Shown here piece by piece: positions 57,695 through 64,000 of a stretch of 64,000 nt of DNA. The notes under the pieces were generated by a model. It made no database searches and was not told the origin of the DNA. It saw nothing but the letters and a program-made list of their open reading frames with translations. Source of the stretch: an uncultured Erythrobacter sp. Lineage in GTDB: Bacteria > Pseudomonadota > Alphaproteobacteria > Sphingomonadales > Sphingomonadaceae. Position 1 is the stretch's first letter. Every line of letters starts with the position of its first letter. The translations under genes were made by a program, and so were the position numbers. Where the stretch lies: assembly GCA_947498065.1 (NCBI GenBank), contig CANMIS010000002.1, positions 434,001-498,000 on the forward strand, written 5' to 3'.

Positions 57695-59935
57695 ATGTCG
57701 AAACGGGGAAACCAACTGCAAAACAAAGGCAAGCGCGGCAGCCGCCGCGCCGCCGCTGAGCGTGCGGGCGGTTCCAAGCGGACGAGCAGCAAGAGCAAAG
57801 GCAAATCGGCCAAAGACGCAAAGCCGCCATCTGCGTTTCGCAAATGGCTCAAGCGGATTGTCCTTTGGGGCGGCGGGGCCGCTGTTCTCGGCGTGATCTT
57901 CCTCGCCGTCGCGGTCGGTTTTGCTGCGCGCGAGCTGCCGAGCTTCTATCAGCTCAAAGCAACCCAGAACGCGCAAACCATTCTGGTGCGGGCGCGCGAT
58001 GGGACAGAGATTGTCGAGCTAGGCCCAAGTTTCGGCGAATGGCTGGCCTATGAAGAGATCCCGAAAAATATGACCAATGCCATGATCGCGGTGGAGGACC
58101 GCCGCTATCATTCGCATTACGGGATCGATCCAATCCGCCTGACCGGCGCGATTATCGAAGGAGTTACGGGATCGAGGGCGCGGCTGGGCGGCACGTCCAC
58201 CATCACTCAGCAGCTGGCGCGAAACCTGTTCCTCAATTCCAATCGCACCGTCGACCGCAAGGCGCGCGAGGCCGTGCTTGCCATGGCGCTGGAATGGAAG
58301 TTCTCAAAAGAGCAAATCCTCGAGCTCTATCTCAACAAGGTCTATTTTGGCGGCGGCGCGTACGGGATCGACAGCGCGAGCCGCAAATTCTTCAGCCATC
58401 CCGCCAAAGAGCTGAGCGTGGCAGAGGCCTCGATCATCGCAGGTCTTGTAAAGGCACCGAGCCGTTATTCGCCGACCGCTGATGTCGATGCAGCTGTTGC
58501 GCGCGCAAAGACGGTACTGCGCCTGATGAAGGAGCAGAAATATATCACCGCAGAGGAAGCCTCCGTTGATGTTAGCGCGGTGAATTTGCGCCAGCAAAGC
58601 GGGCAGAACTCGGTGCGCTATTTCACCGATTGGGCTCTGCCTCAGCTCGACCTGCTGCTGCCAGAAACCTACGAGCCGATTGAGGTTTGGACGACGCTGG
58701 ATGTGGGCATGCAGCGGGCGGCGACCGCATCGATTGATGCGAACACGCCGGATGGATCGCAGGGTGCTTTGGTCAGCCTCGACCGGGACGGTGCGATCCT
58801 GGCGATGGTGGGCGGCACGGACTATGTCGAAAGCAATTACAACCGCGCGACCAATGCCATGCGTCAGCCCGGTTCCTCGTGGAAATTGTTCGTCTATCTC
58901 GCCGCGTTAGAGGCTGGATACACGCCGGATGACCGCGTGGTCGACACGCCGGTTACGATTGACGGCTGGACCCCGCGCAATTCCAGCGGCCGCAATGTGG
59001 GCGAGACGAGTCTGCGAACCAGCTTTGCCTTCTCGATCAACACTGTCGCGGCGCAATTGGGCAATGAGGTCGGTTTCGGCACCGTCGCCTCCATGGCGCG
59101 CCGGTTTGGTGTCACGACGCCAATCTCCACTTTCCCCTCGATGGTGCTCGGTTCCTCCGAGGTGCGTCTGATCGATATGACCCGCGCATTCGCGGCCGTC
59201 TCCGCGCGCGGAAAGGCCGTCGAGCCTTACGGTATCTTGCGGGTGACGAGCGCGGATGGCGAGGTGATCTACAAGCACGAGAAGGCGACTGAGACGACTT
59301 TGGTCCCTGACTATGTCGCCGCTGGCATCACGGACCTGTTGCAAAGCGCGGTCGCGACCGGCACAGGACGCGCGGCGCAGATTGGCCGCCCGGTCGCCGG
59401 CAAGACCGGCACCACCAGCTCCAACAAGGATGGCTGGTTTGTCGGATTTTCTTCTGGCGTTACCACCGGCGTTTGGATGGGCCGCGATGATGCCAAGCGC
59501 GTATCCGGCCTCCAGGGTGGGCGAGCGCCAGCGCAGGCGTTCGCCGCCTATATGCGCTATGCGGTGAAGGACCGCCCAGTCGAGAAATTCGATACCGATC
59601 TCAACCTGCCCGAATGGCAGCTCGAGCCCGATGACGAGTTCCTCTATGGCGATCCGGACGACTATTACTTTATCGATGAACAAGGCAATCTGGTCGAGCC
59701 AGGACGGCGCGAGGCAGAGAGTGACGTGCCGTTCGGCATCGAGGGTGAGCGCACAGAACCCAGCGGCGCGGAAGAACCCCCTCAGGCGGCGAGCGATGAT
59801 TTCCTAGAGCAGGCCACGGGGCAGAACCTGCCGCCTGATCCGGGAGCGCCTGGTGACGGCCCTCGGCGCGATCCTCCGCCGCCGCCAGCGCGGCAAGACC
59901 GCACGGGGCAAGAGGGCCTGATCTCCATCAATTAG
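57695..59935 (+). CDS. Class A penicillin-binding protein (PBP1A family)
   Basis: A 746-aa bifunctional peptidoglycan synthase. A basic cytoplasmic N-terminus (residues 1-47) is followed by one membrane helix (50-75). The glycosyltransferase domain has EDRRYHSHYGIDP, GGTSTITQQLARNLFL and YLNKVYFGGGAYGI. The transpeptidase domain has the SxxK serine in GSSWKLFVYLAAL, SINTVAAQ (SxN) and GKTGTTSS (KTG). A 90-residue acidic and proline-rich disordered tail ends the protein. It polymerises and cross-links glycan strands at the inner membrane. Monocistronic, with a terminator after the stop. Confidence 0.94.
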   Translation: MSKRGNQLQNKGKRGSRRAAAERAGGSKRTSSKSKGKSAKDAKPPSAFRKWLKRIVLWGGGAAVLGVIFLAVAVGFAARELPSFYQLKATQNAQTILVRARDGTEIVELGPSFGEWLAYEEIPKNMTNAMIAVEDRRYHSHYGIDPIRLTGAIIEGVTGSRARLGGTSTITQQLARNLFLNSNRTVDRKAREAVLAMALEWKFSKEQILELYLNKVYFGGGAYGIDSASRKFFSHPAKELSVAEASIIAGLVKAPSRYSPTADVDAAVARAKTVLRLMKEQKYITAEEASVDVSAVNLRQQSGQNSVRYFTDWALPQLDLLLPETYEPIEVWTTLDVGMQRAATASIDANTPDGSQGALVSLDRDGAILAMVGGTDYVESNYNRATNAMRQPGSSWKLFVYLAALEAGYTPDDRVVDTPVTIDGWTPRNSSGRNVGETSLRTSFAFSINTVAAQLGNEVGFGTVASMARRFGVTTPISTFPSMVLGSSEVRLIDMTRAFAAVSARGKAVEPYGILRVTSADGEVIYKHEKATETTLVPDYVAAGITDLLQSAVATGTGRAAQIGRPVAGKTGTTSSNKDGWFVGFSSGVTTGVWMGRDDAKRVSGLQGGRAPAQAFAAYMRYAVKDRPVEKFDTDLNLPEWQLEPDDEFLYGDPDDYYFIDEQGNLVEPGRREAESDVPFGIEGERTEPSGAEEPPQAASDDFLEQATGQNLPPDPGAPGDGPRRDPPPPPARQDRTGQEGLISIN

Positions 59936-60034
59936 CGTTTGCTTGGTAGGGCGCGGGTCTCGGCTCTTTGTAGGCGAAACCGGGGGTCAAGCACTGCCAT
60001 CGCCCACTTCCATTCACCCCACACAAGCCCATGC

Positions 60035-60071
60035 AAAAAGAGGCGCCGCGGTCTGCCCGCAGCGCCTCTTT
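60035..60071. terminator. Bidirectional rho-independent terminator
   Basis: AAAGAGGCGC pairs with GCGCCTCTTT-like sequence (about 60037-60046 and 60062-60071), with an inner GCGG/CCGC pairing. A and T runs flank both sides. It separates the converging PBP1A and DegP genes. Confidence 0.8.
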
Positions 60072-60095
60072 CTTTGATCGACTTCTCTGCTCAGA

Positions 60096-61643
60096 TCAGC
60101 GGAGGCGCACCGGCAGGTAACGCGCTGGCTGGCCCGGACGCTGCATGCGCAGCAGCAGAGCGTCACGGTCATCTGCCTCGGCCTGCGTGATGATCTCGCG
60201 CAGATCGTCCACGCTGGAGATATCCTGATAGTTCGCCGACAGGATGATATCGCGGCGACGCAGGCCTTTCCGGCCAGCGTCGGAGTTCGGGTCGACTGCG
60301 GTGATTGCCACACCGGTCGTGCCTTCTTCTGCGCGCAGCTGGCGAACGATCTCAGGGGTCAGGTCAACAACCTGAAGCCCAAGCTTCTCTTCGATGAAGC
60401 CGTCGGAATCGCCTGGCTCCATTTGAGCGTCATCATCATCTTCGCTGAACATTTGCTGTTGGCGAAGCTCGGCCTCGGTTGGGCGCTTGCCCACGGTTGC
60501 ATTGACAGTGCGGCGCTGGCCATCACGCAGCAACTCAATCGGGATCCGTGTGCCGGGAGAGATATTGGCAACGAGGAAAGACAGTGACTGTTCGCTCGTT
60601 ACGTCCTTACCATCGATTTTCAACACGACATCGCCTGCTTGAATGCCGGCGGTATCTGCGGCGCCGTCGTCTTGGACGCTTTGGACAAATTCACCGCGAT
60701 TGCGAGGCAGACCGAGAGAATCGGCAAAGTCATCGGTGATCGGCTGAATGCTGACACCCAAGAAGCCGCGCTCAATTTCTTGGCCGCTCTTAAGCTGTTC
60801 AACAATCGGCACTGCAATCTCTGCTGGGATGGCAAAGCCGATCCCGACACTGCCGCCGGAGGGCGAGAAGATCGCGTTGTTGATGCCGATCACATTGCCT
60901 TGCATGTCGAACAATGGACCGCCGGAATTGCCGCGGTTGATGCTGGCATCGGTCTGGATGTAGCGATCATAGGCGCCGCCTTGGCCCGTGTTGCGCAGCA
61001 CAGCGGAGACAATCCCGCTGGTCACTGTTCCGCCAAGGCCGAACGGATTGCCGATTGCAACGACCCAGTCGCCGACCCGCGCTTCAGCGGAATTGCCGAA
61101 CTTCACGAATGGGAAGTCATTGCTGGATTGGATCTTGAGCACTGCCAGATCGGATGCGGCGTCTGCGCCCACCAATTCAGCCTCATACTCTGTGCCATCA
61201 GGCATGGTGATGGTGATCTCTTCCAACGTTGCCCGCTCATTCGGGGCCACGACGTGGTTGTTGGTGACCACAAAGCCATCGGCTGAAATGATAAAGCCAG
61301 AACCCAGCGATTGCGCCTCGCGGGTTTGCGGCTGTGCTTGACCATTGCCGCCGCCACCGCGGCGGCGGTTGAACAGGTCAGCGAAAGGCGTGCCTTGGAA
61401 CGGATTGCGGCTTTGCACCTCGACCCGCTGACGGGTCGCGATGTTGACCACCGCTGGCTGCAATTGCTCGGTGAGATCCGCAAAACTGGCCGGTGCACCT
61501 GCGCGCGGAACCACTTGGCTCATGGCTCGGTCATCATTTTGCGCAACTTGTGCGCCAGCAGGCTGGCCGGTCACCAGCGAAATCGTCGCGCCGCCCACAA
61601 GCAGCGCACTCGTCAGTCCATAAACATAACGCACTTTGTTCAC
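60096..61643 (-). CDS. degP: Periplasmic serine protease/chaperone of the DegP/HtrA family
   Basis: A 515-aa protease. The signal peptide ends AGAQ. The trypsin-like domain has His in VTNNHVVAP, Asp in ADAASDLAVLKI and Ser in RGNSGGPLF. Two PDZ domains follow (GFLGVSIQPITDDF... and LGLQVVDLTPEIV...). It removes misfolded envelope proteins. The start is GTG at 61643 with GAGGA 9 nt upstream. It lies 206 nt downstream of hflC on the same strand, forming a likely hflK-hflC-degP operon. Confidence 0.94.
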   Translation of the reverse strand: MNKVRYVYGLTSALLVGGATISLVTGQPAGAQVAQNDDRAMSQVVPRAGAPASFADLTEQLQPAVVNIATRQRVEVQSRNPFQGTPFADLFNRRRGGGGNGQAQPQTREAQSLGSGFIISADGFVVTNNHVVAPNERATLEEITITMPDGTEYEAELVGADAASDLAVLKIQSSNDFPFVKFGNSAEARVGDWVVAIGNPFGLGGTVTSGIVSAVLRNTGQGGAYDRYIQTDASINRGNSGGPLFDMQGNVIGINNAIFSPSGGSVGIGFAIPAEIAVPIVEQLKSGQEIERGFLGVSIQPITDDFADSLGLPRNRGEFVQSVQDDGAADTAGIQAGDVVLKIDGKDVTSEQSLSFLVANISPGTRIPIELLRDGQRRTVNATVGKRPTEAELRQQQMFSEDDDDAQMEPGDSDGFIEEKLGLQVVDLTPEIVRQLRAEEGTTGVAITAVDPNSDAGRKGLRRRDIILSANYQDISSVDDLREIITQAEADDRDALLLRMQRPGQPARYLPVRLR

Positions 61644-61849
61644 GTCCTCTCGTTCCTCTTTATAAGTTTGCGTTTAGCACGCCCTCATGATTACGAGCGA
61701 GCACGCTAAACAGTTACGCCCCTACAATGGCCCAAGACGCACTTAACGCAGTTTGAACGACAAATGTAGTCGGTCAGACCCGCTAGGCGGTTCGTCGGAA
61801 GTCGGCCGATTCCCGGTGCAACGTGGCATCAGGCGATCGGCCGAAGGTA

Positions 61850-62698
61850 TTATTGCCCGCGAAACTCGCGGAAATACTCATTGTCTTCCGACAGGACCAT
61901 GGAGCTGTCGCCCTTACCGTCGATAAACGTCCGGCGATAACTCTCCATCGCGCGGTAGAAGTTGTAGAAGCTTGGATCCTTGCCATAGGCCGCGGCATAG
62001 GTGTTGGCGGCGTTCGCCTCTGCCTCAGCGCGAATGATCTGAGCGTTCTTGCGACCTTGCGCGCGGATGGTTGCGGCTTCTTCCTGACGGTCCGATTGCA
62101 TCCGGGTGAAGGCCGCCTGCAACGGTGTGCCCTCAGGCAAATCAGCTGCTTTGATGCGAACATCGATGATCTGCACACCGTATTGGCGCGCCTGAGCATC
62201 GAGCTTGTCGCGGATGTTGTTCATCGCATTGCCGCGCTCTGCGGTGAGCAGGCTGGCAAAGGTGCGGCGGCCCAATTCCTGACGCAGAACGGAGGTCAGG
62301 ATTGGCGACAATTGTGAACGCAGGCGGTTTTCATCGCCCGCGCTCTGAACCATCGTCACCGGCTGGATGATCCGGAACCGAGCATAGGCGTTCACCTGCA
62401 GACGCTGTTGGTCGCTGGTGAGCACTTGCTGGTTGTCCATGTCGAGGTCGAGCACACGGCGCTCCACCATCTGAACCCGGTCAACGAATGGAATGCGGTA
62501 CCACAGGCCCGCCTTCGTATCGCCAAACGGCACGTCTGGACGGAAAATGTTCACCACCGAATGCGGTTCACCCGTGCGGATGATGACCGCCTGCTTGCTC
62601 TCTGGGACGATGAACAGGCTGGAGGCGGTAGCCACCAGCAACACGCCGAGTGCGATGAAGGCGAAGCGATACTTTTGCCAAGTTGCATCCATGATCAT
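61850..62698 (-). CDS. hflC: HflC, SPFH-domain modulator of FtsH
   Basis: A 282-aa inner-membrane protein facing the periplasm that forms a cage with HflK around the FtsH protease. An N-terminal membrane helix (FAFIALGVLLVATASSLFIV) is followed by the SPFH domain: IPFVDRVQMVERRVLDLD and RLQVNAYARFRI. The long helical section DVRIKAADLPEGT, RMQSDRQEEAATIRAQG ends the core. Its ATG overlaps the hflK stop by 4 nt, ensuring balanced production of the two partners. Confidence 0.95.
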   Translation of the reverse strand: MIMDATWQKYRFAFIALGVLLVATASSLFIVPESKQAVIIRTGEPHSVVNIFRPDVPFGDTKAGLWYRIPFVDRVQMVERRVLDLDMDNQQVLTSDQQRLQVNAYARFRIIQPVTMVQSAGDENRLRSQLSPILTSVLRQELGRRTFASLLTAERGNAMNNIRDKLDAQARQYGVQIIDVRIKAADLPEGTPLQAAFTRMQSDRQEEAATIRAQGRKNAQIIRAEAEANAANTYAAAYGKDPSFYNFYRAMESYRRTFIDGKGDSSMVLSEDNEYFREFRGQ

Positions 62699-63876
62699 TG
62701 CCCCCCTTGCGGTGCGGGTTGTGCCGGTGTGGCAGTTTGCGCGGCGTTGGAGCGGCGCTGCACTTCACTCAGCGGTAGGTAAGATGTGACCCCATCGGCT
62801 TCGATAATGGTCTTGTCGGTGTTCGCCAGAACAGCCTCCATGGTCTCATAGTAAAGCCGGCGGCGGGTAACCTCTGGGGCAAGGCGATACTCGCCATAGA
62901 TCTGGTTAAACTCTGCCGCATCACCTTCTGCGCGGGCCAGCAATTGCTGGGCATAGCGGCGGGCCTGGTTGATTTCCTGCTCGGCGTTCTGCTGCGCAGC
63001 GAGCACGTCGTTAAACGCCTCAATCACCTGCTCCGGCGGGTCGGCCTTGTCGATTTCGATACCTTGGACCGCAATGCCCGAGCCATAGGCATCCAAAATG
63101 GTCTGCATCCGAGTGAGAACGTTTTGCTCAATATCTGCCCGGCCTTCACCGGAAATCACCGCATCTAGCGTCATCTCTGCAACAGAGGAGCGCATGGCGG
63201 TTTCCGCCGCTTCTTGAACCGTCTCAATTGGCTCAGCGAGCTGGAATTCAAACAGCGTCAGATCTTTGATGTTCCAACGAATGAGATAGCTCAGATCGAC
63301 GAGGTTTTGGTCGCCGGTCAGGATCAGTTTCTTTGGCACGTCGACGGAACGGATTTCGCTGACGTCCTCGGCCTTCACCTGCTGGATCGGCCAAGGCAGG
63401 GTGAGCTCAGTCCCGGGATTGAGCGTTTCAGAATATTTACCGCCAAACCAGGTGACGACCGCTTGCTCGCGCGGCTGGATGAAGTGGAAGCTGGTGGAAA
63501 ACAACCAGATCGCGCCAATGCCAACTGCGATGATTGGCAGCCAACTCTTGCCGCCCTGCCGCTCTGGCAGGCGGAATTTGGGGCCGCCCGGTCCGCCGCC
63601 CCCACCGCGATTGGGGCCTTCTGGTCCGCGGTTCTTGAAAATATCTTCGATGCTGGCTGACCTGCGTTTGTCATCGCCGCCGCCCGGCAGCCATGGATTG
63701 CGCGGTCCGCCGCCCTTGTCCCCGTCGCCTTTGTCATCGCCGCCATCGCCGCCGCCGCCTGAACCCCAGGGGTTCTTCTTGCCAGCCATCGCCAGACCGA
63801 TTGCGCCAAGGCCATCGGTCCCCTCATCAGAGGAGCGCGAAACGAAACGTTTTTTCAAACCGTCAAAAATTCTCAT
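62695..63876 (-). CDS. hflK: HflK, SPFH-domain modulator of FtsH
   Basis: A 393-aa partner of HflC. The N-terminal cytoplasmic part is exceptionally glycine/aspartate-rich (about residues 30-100), then a membrane helix (WLPIIAVGIGAIWLFSTSF) and the SPFH domain with REQAVVTWFGGKYSETLNPG and VDLSYLIRWNIKD. The helical region has QNAEQEINQARRYAQQLL. It starts at 63876 and is divergent from the gene beginning at 63968. Confidence 0.95.
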   Translation of the reverse strand: MRIFDGLKKRFVSRSSDEGTDGLGAIGLAMAGKKNPWGSGGGGDGGDDKGDGDKGGGPRNPWLPGGGDDKRRSASIEDIFKNRGPEGPNRGGGGGPGGPKFRLPERQGGKSWLPIIAVGIGAIWLFSTSFHFIQPREQAVVTWFGGKYSETLNPGTELTLPWPIQQVKAEDVSEIRSVDVPKKLILTGDQNLVDLSYLIRWNIKDLTLFEFQLAEPIETVQEAAETAMRSSVAEMTLDAVISGEGRADIEQNVLTRMQTILDAYGSGIAVQGIEIDKADPPEQVIEAFNDVLAAQQNAEQEINQARRYAQQLLARAEGDAAEFNQIYGEYRLAPEVTRRRLYYETMEAVLANTDKTIIEADGVTSYLPLSEVQRRSNAAQTATPAQPAPQGGQ

Positions 63877-63967
63877 ATGCCTTTTATAGGGTGCCCTTTT
63901 GCGAAAAACAGGCCCTATGCAAAAACAAGGATTACGTGGGCGATTTTGCTGCTAGAGGCGTGTCACC

Positions 63968-64000
63968 ATGAGCGAGCCCAAAAACGCCACCGATGATCAA
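63968..64000 (+). CDS. Start of an unidentified gene (runs off the window)
   Basis: An ATG at 63968 preceded by AGAGG opens a frame reading MSEPKNATDDQ to the window edge. Eleven residues are too few to identify. It is divergent from hflK with a 91-nt gap that must hold both promoters. Confidence 0.35.
   Translation, partial: MSEPKNATDDQ

Overview
The window is chromosomal DNA of a GC-rich alphaproteobacterium, most likely a sphingomonad of the Erythrobacteraceae (Erythrobacter/Altererythrobacter/Qipengyuania group). I infer this from overall protein character, a short PutA without a DNA-binding extension, the metX-metW and hisC-tyrA arrangements, and the abundance of TonB-receptor, CoA-ester and serine-hydrolase genes. 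No prophage, insertion sequence, CRISPR array or rRNA operon was seen. Two tRNA genes are present: Gly-GCC (+) and Leu-GAG (-).

Layout. 1-16 kb: housekeeping and metabolic genes (partial TetR regulator, Lon-domain protein, thioredoxin/TPR co-chaperone, tRNA-Gly, a ZnuD-like TonB receptor with a possible Zur site, a saccharopine-dehydrogenase-like enzyme, thioesterase, dcd, two beta-lactamase-fold hydrolases, putA, mtnP, a GST). 16-26 kb: aldehyde dehydrogenase, M48 protease, esterase, a phosphotransferase fused to a DUF6285-like domain beside an acyl-CoA dehydrogenase, and a large propeller-amidohydrolase. 26-28 kb: an unusual flagellar mini-cluster (fliA, a stand-alone FlhA C-domain, a FliS-like gene). 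28-34.6 kb: hydrolase, nhaA, cytochrome b561 and c' genes, then an operon of a tail-anchored LuxR-type regulator, a small helical protein and two tandem multi-span membrane paralogues.

34.7-41.7 kb is the most interesting part. It is a seven-gene operon whose order and products match the Pseudomonas Fap functional-amyloid system: a small secreted protein, two exported proteins carrying three amyloid-type repeats each, a C39 peptidase, a FapE-like protein, an extra peptidoglycan-binding protein, and a coiled-coil/beta-barrel outer-membrane protein. A LuxR-type regulator lies just upstream. As I remember the literature, Fap was described from beta-, gamma- and deltaproteobacteria, so an alphaproteobacterial version with an extra gene would be notable.

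42-46.5 kb: an ECF sigma/anti-sigma pair, two DUF4331-like secreted proteins and a TPR protein. Two near-identical promoter sequences (AGGCAACC, 16 nt, CGTA when counted from AACC) precede the sigma gene and the DUF4331 pair, which suggests an autoregulated circuit. 46.6-64 kb: tRNA-Leu, a zinc-ribbon protein, ftsEX-ydcF-plsC, hisC-tyrA, metX-metW, small exported proteins, a GST, msrB, a class A PBP, and hflK-hflC-degP.

Dispersed repeats: a 79-nt palindrome occurs twice (7846 and 54737) with compensatory base-pair changes, and a 14-15 nt motif (AAAAGTCACACTTT) occurs as two pairs, each spaced about 62 nt, at 18.4 kb and in inverse orientation at 31.8 kb.
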